Made by a program: the position numbers and the translations under genes
Notes under the pieces: generated by a model
The model's database searches: none
The model's input: only the letters and a program-made list of their open reading frames with translations
Told to the model about the DNA's origin: nothing
In this document: positions 36,289-44,565 of the stretch, piece after piece
Numbering within the stretch: position 1 is the first letter of the stretch
How the letters are laid out: every line of letters starts with the position of its first letter
NCBI RefSeq assembly: GCF_003387475.1
Contig: NZ_QUNO01000007.1
Coordinates: 186,001-250,000, forward strand
Origin: Kutzneria buriramensis
GTDB taxonomy: Bacteria; Actinomycetota; Actinomycetes; Mycobacteriales; Pseudonocardiaceae
Length of the DNA: 64,000 bases
Reading direction: 5' to 3'

Positions 36289-37188
36289 CTACGCCTTGCT
36301 GTCGCGCCACCAGTAGCGGCCGATGATCAACTCCTCGAGGCCGGCGATCGTGCCGACCCCCGCCTCGGGGTCGTTCTCCAGGCTGAGGCGGACGTCGGCG
36401 ACCACGTGGCTGGCCTCGCGGACCTCGCAGTCGGCCCGGAGCACATCCGCCGGGGTCCCGGTCGCCTCGGCGACCACGTCGAGCACGAGCGCGGCGTGCG
36501 GGCCGCTGAACCGGATCAGGAAGAACCAGTCGTCGGCCGGCTCACCGAACCGGGCCCACTCGAAGTCCAGCAGGGCGGTGACGGTGTCGCCGTCGGCGAG
36601 CCAGTTGTCCCAGAAGCAGTCGGCGTGCACGGGGACGTCGGTGCCGGCGTGCTCCGGCGCGCGGTCGGCGATCGCGATCAGGCCGGTGAGGATCCGTCGC
36701 GAGACGACGCCGTCGCGGTCGGCCGCCCGAAGACGGTCGATCTCCTCCCGCAGCGCCTCCCGGCCGGTGAAGGCGCCCGAGGTGAACGGCTGGCGCAGGA
36801 GCTCGGCGGCGCCCGGACCGGGCGTCCAGGCGTGCAGCCGGTCGAGGCGTTCGACGGCCTGCACGGCGAGGGTCCGCGCGGTGGCGGCGTCGGTGTGGGG
36901 CAGGTGCGCGCCGGGCGAGGCGCCGGGCACGCGTTCGTAGCATGCGTAGCGCACGCCGTCCCGGCGGCCGCTGGCCAGCAGCGGGGCGGTGATGCCGTGG
37001 GGCAGTTGCGGCGACAGGGCGATCTCGTGGTCCAGGCGAGTGTGGCGGTCGGTGAGCTTCACGACGACGTCCCCGCCGACGTAAACCCGGTGCGAAAGGC
37101 TGTGGACCGCTTCCAGGGGGCCGGGATCGCGGCCGAGGGCAGCCGTCGCGATCTCGCGGGCAGTCGGCGGCCGGTTCGCGGAGGTCAC
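36289..37188 (-). CDS. aminoglycoside phosphotransferase/kinase-fold family protein
   Basis: 299 residues from GTG 37188; the frame extends further upstream but without a site or homology. The nucleotide loop is SHRVYVGGDVVVKLTDRH, the catalytic loop VHADCFWDNWLADG (H-x-D-x4-N), and the metal loop ALLDFEWARFGEPADDW. This is the APH superfamily, which phosphorylates small molecules such as antibiotics, choline or sugars. The sequence does not tell the substrate. A TACTTT box seven bases before the GTG suggests a leaderless transcript. It converges with the sedolisin gene. Confidence 0.8.
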   Translation of the reverse strand: MTSANRPPTAREIATAALGRDPGPLEAVHSLSHRVYVGGDVVVKLTDRHTRLDHEIALSPQLPHGITAPLLASGRRDGVRYACYERVPGASPGAHLPHTDAATARTLAVQAVERLDRLHAWTPGPGAAELLRQPFTSGAFTGREALREEIDRLRAADRDGVVSRRILTGLIAIADRAPEHAGTDVPVHADCFWDNWLADGDTVTALLDFEWARFGEPADDWFFLIRFSGPHAALVLDVVAEATGTPADVLRADCEVREASHVVADVRLSLENDPEAGVGTIAGLEELIIGRYWWRDSKA

Positions 37189-37380
37189 GTGATCAAAGTA
37201 CCGGCTGGCGGGCTCCGACAATCGCTGTTCGGCCCAGCACAACGTCCGCCGACGACGAGCCCGATGCCTCCGCCCCGGCACGACCATGGCCGCTGTGTCC
37301 GCCGTCACTGTGCACTTCCGCCGGCTGGTGCCATCGTTGTCCCGGCCCGAAGTTCCCGATCACGTCGGAGGAGAGCGCCC

Positions 37381-37575
37381 GTGCCACTCGTCCAGGTCTC
37401 ACTCGCTGCCGGTCGTACGCCCGAGCAGATCCGCTCGCTGATCAGTGAGCTGACCGCTGCCGTGGTCCGCGCCGTGGACGCGCCGGCGAGCAATGTCCGG
37501 GTGATCGTCACCGAGGTTCCCGCCACGCACTGGGCCGCCGGCGACGTCACGATCGACGAACGCGCGCGGAGCTGA
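37381..37575 (+). CDS. 4-oxalocrotonate tautomerase-like enzyme
   Basis: 64 residues from GTG 37381, with GGAGGAGAGC nine bases upstream. After removal of the initiator Met, Pro is the first residue (PLVQVSLAAGRTPEQIRSL), the catalytic base of the tautomerase superfamily; Arg11 (AGR) and the VRVIVTEV strand fit the 4-OT subfamily. The length is exactly that of 4-OT monomers (~62), which work as hexamers. It lies divergent from the APH-like kinase. It is easily missed because a longer shadow frame runs through it. Confidence 0.82.
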   Translation: MPLVQVSLAAGRTPEQIRSLISELTAAVVRAVDAPASNVRVIVTEVPATHWAAGDVTIDERARS

Positions 37576-37585
37576 CCGCCGGCTG

Positions 37586-37919
37586 GTGACGCCCCGTGCT
37601 CGTGACTGGGCGAACCGTGTGCGCGGCGTGACGCCGGGCTTTCGGCGGGCGATGACCGTCCCCAAGGTCTGTCGACGTCTGCTCGACGCGGGCCTCATCG
37701 AGGAGCACGGGATGCGGACCGGCGGGCCCGGCAAGCCCGCGGCGGTCGTCAAGCTGAATCCGGGCGGCGGGGTTCGTGGTCGACGTGCACATGGATCCGG
37801 CCGCGGTGAACTACGTGCTCGTCGATCTCTCCGGCGCGATCAGGGATCACTCGCCCCCGGGCGCCCCGACCGCCGGGGAGGCGAGTGAGCCGGTAGTCCA
37901 CTGTAGACGAATGCTGTGA
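37586..37919 (+). pseudogene. frameshifted, truncated ROK-family regulator
   Basis: The first part (to ~37769) encodes VPKVCRRLLDAGLIEEHG and MRTGGPGKPAAVVKLNPGG, the end of a ROK helix-turn-helix and linker. Past a GGGG run at 37769-37772 the match continues in a different frame as GFVVDVHMDPAAVNYVLVDL and stops at 37917-37919, far short of the ~380 residues of a ROK protein. A single-base indel in the G-run explains the shift, and the missing 3' two thirds show real truncation. Confidence 0.65.
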
Positions 37920-38327
37920 TGCCCGTGTGGGCGTGGCCGGCCCAGTGTGGCGGAAGCGCCGGGTCTTCGTGGCGGCCCTGACGCGCCATGGGTCGGTCCG
38001 CGAACTCGCCGTGCAGCCGCCGGCAGTGTTCGGTCGAGTAGCAACCGTTCGGTGACGAACGTGGCTCAAGCCCGCTGATCGGCCGTCACACGAACTCATG
38101 TGAGGTTCGCGCGTACTCCATTCGGATTCACTCGATTGCTTTCCGTTTGGATCACTCGATTGCATCACGCAGGGTGGCCGAATCGCAATTTATAGTGATG
38201 GTGGGCGTATATTGGCGACGCCGTGAGGTTTGATATGCGTTGCCGTATCGACACTCAGTCGCGGCGATGGCCGGTTCGTGGTCGGCATCCGGTGTGAGGC
38301 GATCGAAAAGCAGAAGGAGGACCTGGC
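37920..38327 (+). promoter_or_regulatory. upstream region of the triple-repeat gene with a 12-bp direct repeat and -10 box
   Basis: No gene is evident in these ~400 bases, which are less GC-rich than their surroundings. TCACTCGATTGC occurs twice on the same face pattern, at 38128-38139 and 38152-38163 (24-bp period). A TATAGT at 38191-38196 could be the -10 element; no good -35 is seen, which fits an activator-dependent promoter. The leader to the ATG would be about 125 bases and ends in AAGGAGGACCTGG. Confidence 0.45.
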
Positions 38328-39062
38328 ATGCACGTCATAAGTGCCCTGAAGTCGTGGAGGCCCGTCATCGTGGCAGTGCTGAGCTTGAGTGCGCTCGGGC
38401 TCACAGCAGCGCCTGCTCTGGCATCGGGGGATCGTTATGTGAATCTGCATCAGTGTGTGTACACCAACGGTAGGTTCCTGTACGCCAACGTTCTGTCGAA
38501 CACGCCCAACACGTCCTTCAACACCGGAACGAATATCTCGGACACGCGTGACACCGTGGCCCAGTGCGGCCGGGGGACCGGCGGTTGGCGACCTGATTCG
38601 CCGAACGTCGCAGTGCAATCCCTGGATCGGGTCCGCGGCCGGTTCCTGAATTTGCATCAGTGTGTGTACACCAACGACAGGTTCCTGTACACCAATGTTC
38701 TGTCCAACACGCCCAACACGTCCTTCAACACCGGAACGAATCTCACCTACACGCGGGACACCGCGGCACGGTGTGGTCCCGGGACCGGCGGTTGGCGGCT
38801 CGATTCGCCGAACGTGGCCGTGCAGTCCCTGGATCTGGCCGGCGGCCGGTTCCTGAATCTGCATCAGTGCGTGTACACCAACGGTAGCTCTCTCTACACC
38901 AACGTGCTGTCCAACACGCCCAACACGTCCTTCAACACCGGAACGAATATCTCGAACAGGCGTGACACGGTGGCAAAGTGTGGTCCCGGGACCGGCGGTT
39001 GGCGGCTCGATTCGCCGAACGTCGCCGTGCAGTCCCTGGATCTGGCCCCGGGCGCGCCCTGA
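38328..39062 (+). CDS. secreted protein made of three near-identical 69-residue repeats
   Basis: 244 residues from ATG 38328 with a near-perfect AAGGAGG site. A signal peptide ends at APALASG (residue ~33). The whole mature protein is three tandem repeats of 69 residues (207 bp) starting at residues ~36, 105 and 174. Each has NLHQCVYTN, VLSNTPNTSFNTGTN, a CGxGTGGWR segment and SPNVAVQSLD. The repeats are largely identical in DNA as well, so duplication was recent or is homogenised. Two cysteines per repeat. No family recognised; multivalent binding (lectin-like) is plausible but unproven. Confidence 0.8.
   Translation: MHVISALKSWRPVIVAVLSLSALGLTAAPALASGDRYVNLHQCVYTNGRFLYANVLSNTPNTSFNTGTNISDTRDTVAQCGRGTGGWRPDSPNVAVQSLDRVRGRFLNLHQCVYTNDRFLYTNVLSNTPNTSFNTGTNLTYTRDTAARCGPGTGGWRLDSPNVAVQSLDLAGGRFLNLHQCVYTNGSSLYTNVLSNTPNTSFNTGTNISNRRDTVAKCGPGTGGWRLDSPNVAVQSLDLAPGAP
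38442..39048 (+). repeat. three tandem 207-bp direct repeats within the secreted-protein gene
   Basis: GAAT(C/T)TGCATCAGTG recurs at 38441, 38648 and 38855, exactly 207 bp apart, and long stretches such as the TCCAACACGCCCAACACGTCC block are unchanged between copies. The high DNA identity makes this a likely site of repeat-number variation by recombination. Confidence 0.85.
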
Positions 39063-39147
39063 CGAAGGAAAGCACACCCCGAAGGGACGTCACCACGTTG
39101 ATCGGCAGCCCGCCGTCGCCAACCTCCGCAGCGGTGCCGAAGCGTCG

Positions 39148-39180
39148 GAACGGGCCGCGCCCGGCAGGTGCGGCCCGTTC
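39148..39180 (+). terminator. terminator hairpin after the triple-repeat gene
   Basis: GAACGGGCCGC at 39148-39158 pairs perfectly with GCGGCCCGTTC at 39170-39180 around an 11-base loop, 86 bases past the stop of the repeat gene. The 39181-39306 stretch holds only the upstream region of the next gene. Confidence 0.65.
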
Positions 39181-39306
39181 GCTGCCGCAGGGGGCGCTGA
39201 GCACTGATGGTCACGTTCGGTCCCGTGAGCGGCGCACCGGGAAACCGTCGGCGCGACCTAGGATCCGGTGCTGCTGAGACAACCTCACGGGCCGAGGGGG
39301 AGCGGG

Positions 39307-40062
39307 ATGAGAACCGTATTGCGGGTGTTGGCGGCTGCGGTTGCGATGGTGTCCGTGACCGCCGGCGCGGCGTCGGCGACGGCCGGCGCGGCACGGACGT
39401 GGTCGACGCCGATCGGCGTGCTCGCATCGAGCAACACCGGCAGCGGTCACTACTGCTCGGCGAGCGTGGTCGACAGCCCGCACCACGATGTGGTGCTCAC
39501 CGCCGCGCACTGCGTGTGGAACACCGATCCGACGAAGACGGCGGTCTGGTTCCTGCCGAACTTCCACAACGGCAGCGCCGACGACACCTACGGCCGGTGG
39601 CGCGCCGTGAAGATCATCGTGCCGCCCAAGTACCTGCAATGGCGCAACTCCCACCCCGCGCCGCCGGGACAGGACCGCACCAACCCGTACGACTTCGCCT
39701 TCCTGGTCGTGTCCGGCGACGTGCAGGGCCGCACCGGCGCGCTCACCCCACTGACCCAGGTCGACGCGCACAGCACGCCGACCACCGTCGCCGGCTACAA
39801 CCACACCAGCGGCAACCTCTCGCACTGCGCCAGCACGGCCGACGGCTGGAAGTACGAGGGCAACTGGTACCTGAAGGTGAACTGCCCGTCGGTGAGCCTG
39901 AGCGGCGGCACCAGCGGCGGTCCGTTCATCGAGACGAACACGAATCGGGTGATCGGCGTGATGGGCGGCTACCAGGAAGGTGGGCCCACCCCGTACACCG
40001 ACTACAGCTCGTGGTTCCAGGGCGATTTCACCGCGGCGTACGCCGCGGCCGAGCGCGGCTGA
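39307..40062 (+). CDS. secreted trypsin-like serine protease (S1 family)
   Basis: 251 residues from ATG 39307, with GGGGGAGCGGG before it. A signal peptide is cut near residue 26. The catalytic triad is His68 (LTAAHC), Asp129 (NPYDFAFL) and Ser203 (SGGTSGGP). Cysteines at 50 and 69, and later at 174 and 193, fit the usual disulfides around His and Ser. There is no obvious activation zymogen site of the IVGG kind; it belongs to the V8/glutamyl-endopeptidase-like bacterial S1 group. It acts outside the cell. Confidence 0.88.
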   Translation: MRTVLRVLAAAVAMVSVTAGAASATAGAARTWSTPIGVLASSNTGSGHYCSASVVDSPHHDVVLTAAHCVWNTDPTKTAVWFLPNFHNGSADDTYGRWRAVKIIVPPKYLQWRNSHPAPPGQDRTNPYDFAFLVVSGDVQGRTGALTPLTQVDAHSTPTTVAGYNHTSGNLSHCASTADGWKYEGNWYLKVNCPSVSLSGGTSGGPFIETNTNRVIGVMGGYQEGGPTPYTDYSSWFQGDFTAAYAAAERG

Positions 40063-40272
40063 CCGGAACAGCGCGGGGAATTCTGCTCGGTTGTCCGAGT
40101 CACGTGGCGGGACCCCACGATCGGCGGGTTGAGCTGCGGCTTGTGCCGTGTTGCCGTCGTCGGTACGCCGGTCGCGGATTCATCGGAGATTCCTCGCGCG
40201 TTCGCCCACACGCGGGGGAGTCCCGCTGATCCTGTCCGGTGACCCTGCCGTCACGACCTCAGGGAGGCCGAG

Positions 40273-41703
40273 GTGCGGACACCGAGAAGAACCCTGGCCC
40301 TGTTGTCCACCATCGCCTGTGCCGCGTTGCTGGGACTGACCATTCCGGCCAGCGGCGCGAACCCGTCGCACGATCCCGATTCCTGGCAGGCCAATTCCGT
40401 CGGCGGTGACGAGGAGAACGAGGAAGTCGTCGCCAACCCCGCGGCCGTCACGGCGAGCTGCGGGGTGGAGCGGTGGGCGGTCAAGACCGGCACCGACGCG
40501 GACGCCGGCAAGATCACCCTCCAGTCCACCAGCAACAGCACCATCGCCGCGCTGACGTCGCTGCCCGCGCCGTCGAGCCTGCCTTCCGACAACCGGGTCC
40601 AGCCGACCGAGACGACCGTGTTCCGGGTGCAGGCCACGCTGACCGAGTACAAGCTGGAGACCGACTCCGACTTCCACCTGGTGCTGTCCGACGGCTCCGG
40701 GCACACCATGATCGCCGAGATCCCGGACCCGGCCTGCGTCGGCGCCGGCAGCCCGCTGGCCTCCAGCATCCAGAAGGCCCGCTCGGAGTTCACCGCCAAG
40801 TACACGCCGACCAGTTCGTTCAAGACGGCCAATGTGCCGGTGACGATCACCGGCGTCGGGTTCTTCGACTTCCTGCACGGCCAGACCGGCGTCGCCCCCA
40901 ACGGCATCGAGCTGCACTCGGTGCTGGACGTGCAGTTCGGCAGCGGGGGCGGCGGGTCGGTGTCGGTGACCAACCCCGGCGACCAGACCGGCGTCGTCGG
41001 CACGGCGACCGGCGTGCAGGTCTCGGCCTCCGACACCGCGGGCGGCACGCTCGCCTACAGCGCCGCGGGTCTGCCGGCCGGGTTGTCGATCAACTCCTCG
41101 TCCGGCCTGGTCTCCGGCACGCCGACCACGGCCGGCGCCAGCACGGTGACCGTGACGGCCACCGATTCCACCGGGCCGTCCGGATCGACGACCTTCCACT
41201 GGACGATCAACCCCGCCGGCGGCGGTGGCTGCACGGCGACACAGTTGCTGGGCAATCCGGGGTTCGAGACCGGCAGCGCGTCGCCGTGGTCGACCAGCAG
41301 CGGCGTGATCAGCAACGACACCAGCGAGCCACCGCACTCGGGCGGCTACGACGCCTGGCTGGACGGCTACGGCTCCACCCACACCGACACGCTGTCGCAG
41401 CAGGTGACGCTGCCCAGCGGCTGCACCACCTACGCGCTGAGCTACTGGTTGCACGTCGACACCGCGGAGCCGACCACCACCGCGTACGACACCCTGACCG
41501 TGCAGATCCTCAACGGTTCCGGGTCCGTGCTGTCGACACCGGCCACGTACTCCAACAAGGACGCGGCCGCCGGCTACGTGCAGCATTCCGTTGACCTGTC
41601 GGCATATCAGGGGCAGACGATCACGGTGAAGTTCACCGGCGCCGAGGACTCGGTCAAGCAGACGTCGTTCGTTCTCGACGACACCGCGCTCACCGTGAGC
41701 TGA
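40273..41703 (+). CDS. secreted protein with conserved actinobacterial domain, Ig-like domain and jelly-roll C-terminus
   Basis: 476 residues from GTG 40273, with CAGGGAGGCCGAG before it. A signal peptide (to ~ASGANP) is followed by a domain of ~200 residues with ERWAVKTGTDADAGKI, FHLVLSDGSGHTMIAEIPDPAC and GVGFFDFLHGQTGVAPNGIELH. This is a widespread actinobacterial domain of unknown function. A He_PIG Ig-like domain (~230-315) and a jelly-roll of ~150 residues opening GNPGFETGSASPW follow, the same module types as in the sedolisin at 33.5 kb. A His-rich motif (HGQ...ELH) could be catalytic, but nothing proves it. Confidence 0.78.
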   Translation: MRTPRRTLALLSTIACAALLGLTIPASGANPSHDPDSWQANSVGGDEENEEVVANPAAVTASCGVERWAVKTGTDADAGKITLQSTSNSTIAALTSLPAPSSLPSDNRVQPTETTVFRVQATLTEYKLETDSDFHLVLSDGSGHTMIAEIPDPACVGAGSPLASSIQKARSEFTAKYTPTSSFKTANVPVTITGVGFFDFLHGQTGVAPNGIELHSVLDVQFGSGGGGSVSVTNPGDQTGVVGTATGVQVSASDTAGGTLAYSAAGLPAGLSINSSSGLVSGTPTTAGASTVTVTATDSTGPSGSTTFHWTINPAGGGGCTATQLLGNPGFETGSASPWSTSSGVISNDTSEPPHSGGYDAWLDGYGSTHTDTLSQQVTLPSGCTTYALSYWLHVDTAEPTTTAYDTLTVQILNGSGSVLSTPATYSNKDAAAGYVQHSVDLSAYQGQTITVKFTGAEDSVKQTSFVLDDTALTVS

Positions 41704-41712
41704 TCACCGGGA

Positions 41713-41743
41713 CCCGCCGGGCTGTCGTGCCCGGCCCGGCGGG
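41713..41743 (+). terminator. terminator hairpin
   Basis: CCCGCCGGGC at 41713-41722 pairs perfectly with GCCCGGCGGG at 41734-41743, ten bases after the upstream stop. The rest of the gap to 42000 shows only a possible promoter region. Confidence 0.65.
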
Positions 41744-42000
41744 CCACCCCGGTCGCAGTGGGAACTTCACATCACAGTCGCTTGATACGGAAGCACTTCA
41801 CCCACCTGGCCGCAGTCACATATCTGACCGGAACACCCTCTTTCCGTCCGAAGTGGACATACCTTCGGCGTGGGCCACGCGGCGGCTTTACCCGCTGTCG
41901 GATTTGTGGCTGGATGGGCGTCGAGCCATGGTTCCGCGGCCCTTGCCGCCCGCCGCATCTGACGCGGCGACCCTGCTACACCGAAGAAGGTGATGGCACC

Positions 42001-43437
42001 ATGCCTCGCGTTTCCCGCACCCTTCTCGCCGCACTGCTCCCGCCCGTCGTCATCGCCGCCGTGCTGGCCACGGCGGGTCCGGCGTCCGCCAACGTCGCGG
42101 TTACCCAGGTAAGCACCGACCCGTTCACCGACGCGCAGGCCCAGCACCGCACCGAGGTCGAACCCGACACGTTCTCCTTCGGCTCCACCATCGTGTCGGC
42201 GTTCCAGGTCGGTCGGGTCTCCGGCGGCGGATCCTCCAACGTCGGGTTCGCCACCTCCACCAACGGCGGCGCCAGCTGGACCCAGGGGTTCCTGCCCGCC
42301 ACCACCGGCAACTCCGGCGGCCCGTGCGGTCAGATCAGCGACGCCTCGGTCGCCTTCGACGCCAAGCACGGCGTCTGGCTCATCTCGTCGCTGGGCGTCA
42401 ACTGCCCGGGCACGCCGGTGCTCACCAGCCGCTCCACCAACGGCGGCCTGACCTGGAGCAACCCGATCACCACGGCCACCGGGTCGAACGACAAGAACTG
42501 GATCGTCTGCGACAACACCGCCACCAGCCCGTTCTTCGGCAACTGCTACACCGAGTACGACGTCACCAGCTCCGGCGACTCGCTGCGGATGAAGACCTCC
42601 AGTGACGGCGGCCTGACCTGGGGCCCGGCCCGCGCCACCGGCAACAACGCCACCGGCCTCGGCGGCCAACCGATCGTGCGGCCCAACGGCACCGTGGTCG
42701 TGCCCTACCAGTCGCTCAACGACCAGATCCGCTCGTTCACCTCGACCAACGGCGGCGCGAGCTGGGGCAGCACGGTGCTGGTGTCCGCCGTCAGCCGGCA
42801 CACCGACGCCGGCAACCTCCGCGCCGAGGCACTGCCCTCCGCCGAGATCGACTCCGCCGGCACCGCCTACGTGGTCTGGTCGGACTGCCGGTTCCGCTCG
42901 GGCTGCCCCAGCAACGACATCGTGCTCAGCAAGTCGACCAACGGGACCACGTGGTCCGCCCCGACGCGGGTCCCGATCGACGCCACCAGCAGCACCGTCG
43001 ACCACTTCGTGCCCGGCATCGGCGTCGACCCGTCGACGGCGGGCGCAACCGCAAGGATCGGCCTGACGTACTACTTCTATCCCACGTCGAACTGCACTGC
43101 GACGACCTGCCGGCTCGACGTCGGCTTCATCTCGTCCACCAACGGCGGCACGAGTTGGAGCGCCGCCACCCAGGTCGCCGGGCCGATGACGCTGTCGTGG
43201 ATCCCCAACACCTCGCAGGGCCGCATGTTCGGCGACTACATCTCCACCTCCGTCCGAGCGGGTGGCAATGCCTTCCCGGTCGTCCCGATCGCGTCGGCGC
43301 CCAGCGGGTCGACGTTCGCGATGGGGATGTTCGCGCCGAGCGGCGGCCTGGCGATCACCGGCGGAGCCGTGCGCTCCGCCGACACTCCCGCAGTCCAGTC
43401 ACACGGCCAGCCGGCAAGGACGAGCGCGGCTTTCTAG
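42001..43437 (+). CDS. secreted BNR-repeat (sialidase-like) beta-propeller protein
   Basis: 478 residues from ATG 42001; an in-frame upstream extension from 41758 has no ribosome site. A signal peptide ends at GPASA. At least five Asp-box/BNR motifs of the type S-x-(N/D)-G-G-x-(S/T)-W are visible (STNGGASW, STNGGLTW, SSDGGLTW, STNGGASW, STNGGTSW), placing it in the sialidase-fold propellers. The arginine triad of true sialidases was not identified, so glycan binding or another hydrolase role is possible. It is the last gene before a bidirectional terminator. Confidence 0.82.
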   Translation: MPRVSRTLLAALLPPVVIAAVLATAGPASANVAVTQVSTDPFTDAQAQHRTEVEPDTFSFGSTIVSAFQVGRVSGGGSSNVGFATSTNGGASWTQGFLPATTGNSGGPCGQISDASVAFDAKHGVWLISSLGVNCPGTPVLTSRSTNGGLTWSNPITTATGSNDKNWIVCDNTATSPFFGNCYTEYDVTSSGDSLRMKTSSDGGLTWGPARATGNNATGLGGQPIVRPNGTVVVPYQSLNDQIRSFTSTNGGASWGSTVLVSAVSRHTDAGNLRAEALPSAEIDSAGTAYVVWSDCRFRSGCPSNDIVLSKSTNGTTWSAPTRVPIDATSSTVDHFVPGIGVDPSTAGATARIGLTYYFYPTSNCTATTCRLDVGFISSTNGGTSWSAATQVAGPMTLSWIPNTSQGRMFGDYISTSVRAGGNAFPVVPIASAPSGSTFAMGMFAPSGGLAITGGAVRSADTPAVQSHGQPARTSAAF

Positions 43438-43454
43438 GAACCGCAACGCACCGT

Positions 43455-43488
43455 AGGGGCTCACCGGAGGTCCGCACGGTGAGCCCCT
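43455..43488. terminator. bidirectional terminator between converging genes
   Basis: AGGGGCTCACC at 43455-43465 pairs perfectly with GGTGAGCCCCT at 43478-43488. It stands between the stops of the BNR protein (43437) and the aminopeptidase (43512). Confidence 0.75.
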
Positions 43489-43511
43489 CCGGCATTGCGC
43501 CTGGACAAGAC

Positions 43512-44474
43512 TCATCGGCGGTCGGCGAACTCGTCGACCGCTTGGGCGAGAGCGGCCTTGAAGGTCGGACTGCCTGTGTGTCCGGCGTCCTCGATGACGA
43601 CCAGGCGCGCGTCCGGCCAGTTCTGCGCGAGCTCCCAGACCGGCTGGACCGGGCAGCTCAGGTCGTGACGGCCCTGGATCACGACGCCGGGAATGCCGGC
43701 GAGCCGGCCGGCGTCGCGGATCAGCTGCCCCTCCGCCAGCCATCCGCGGTGGCCGAAGATGTGGGCGCAGATCCGGACGAAGGCGATCTGCGCGTCACCG
43801 ACGATGGTCGAGTAGAGCCCGGAGCCGCCGTTCGGCTCCAACGAGATGGCGGTCTCCTCCCAGCGCAGCCATTCGCTCGCGGCCGCGGACCGCACCTCGG
43901 GATCAGGATCCTCCATGAGGCGTGAGTACGCCAGGACCAGGTCGCCGTCGCGTTCCGGTTCGGGCACAGCCAGCCGGAACCGGTCCCAGGCCTCGGGGAA
44001 GACCCGCCCGAGATCTCGGTACAGCCAGTCCACCGTCGAGGGCCCGACCAGCATGGCGCTGGGCATGATCAGCTCCGACACCCGCTCCGGGTGGCGTTGA
44101 GCGTAGGCCAGGACCAGCGTCGCGCCCCAGGACCCGCCGAACATCAGCCATCGCTCGACGCCGAGATGCGTGCGTAGCCGGTCGAGATCGGCGACCAGGT
44201 GTTCGGTGGTGTTGCGGCTCATGTCGGCCGCCGGGTCGCTGGCGTGTGGCGTGCTGCGGCCGCAGTTGCGCTGGTCGAACTGGATGATCCGGTACCGCTG
44301 CGGATCGAACAGCCGCTTGGTGCCCCTCGGCATGCCGGCGCCTGGGCCGCCGTGCACGATGACCGCCGGCTTGCCGTCGGGGTTCCCGTACACCTCGTAG
44401 TAGATCTGGTTGCCGTCGCCGGTGTCGAGATAGCCGGTGCCGCACGCTCCATCGAGCTCGTACGGGCCGGCCAT
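43512..44474 (-). CDS. pip: proline iminopeptidase (alpha/beta hydrolase)
   Basis: 320 residues from ATG 44474, chosen for the AAGGAG site just upstream rather than the longer frame to 44561. Oxyanion motif HGGPG at residues 41-45, nucleophile elbow GGSWG with Ser115, acid Asp in GRHDLSCP near residue 268 and His in EDAGHTGSP near 295. The FDQRNCGRSTPHA stretch is characteristic of prolyl aminopeptidases, which remove N-terminal proline from peptides in the cytoplasm. No signal peptide. It could process peptides produced by the secreted proteases of this region. Confidence 0.9.
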   Translation of the reverse strand: MAGPYELDGACGTGYLDTGDGNQIYYEVYGNPDGKPAVIVHGGPGAGMPRGTKRLFDPQRYRIIQFDQRNCGRSTPHASDPAADMSRNTTEHLVADLDRLRTHLGVERWLMFGGSWGATLVLAYAQRHPERVSELIMPSAMLVGPSTVDWLYRDLGRVFPEAWDRFRLAVPEPERDGDLVLAYSRLMEDPDPEVRSAAASEWLRWEETAISLEPNGGSGLYSTIVGDAQIAFVRICAHIFGHRGWLAEGQLIRDAGRLAGIPGVVIQGRHDLSCPVQPVWELAQNWPDARLVVIEDAGHTGSPTFKAALAQAVDEFADRR

Positions 44475-44565
44475 GCCATCAGCTCCTTGCGTGACAAGCC
44501 GCTGGCGCGTGGTGCGGGCGGCGGCGGTTGCCGGTGGGTGGCCGGCAATCGCCGCCGTCATGTAA

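Noticed and set aside
38442-39048. 207-bp tandem repeats as a CRISPR or satellite array
   Set aside because: The unit is far too long for CRISPR, has no variable spacers and stays in frame within a coding sequence.
38190-39077. 295-codon minus-strand frame opposite the triple-repeat gene
   Set aside because: It is repetitive only because the sense gene is; it has no signal peptide or ribosome site, whereas the plus gene has both.
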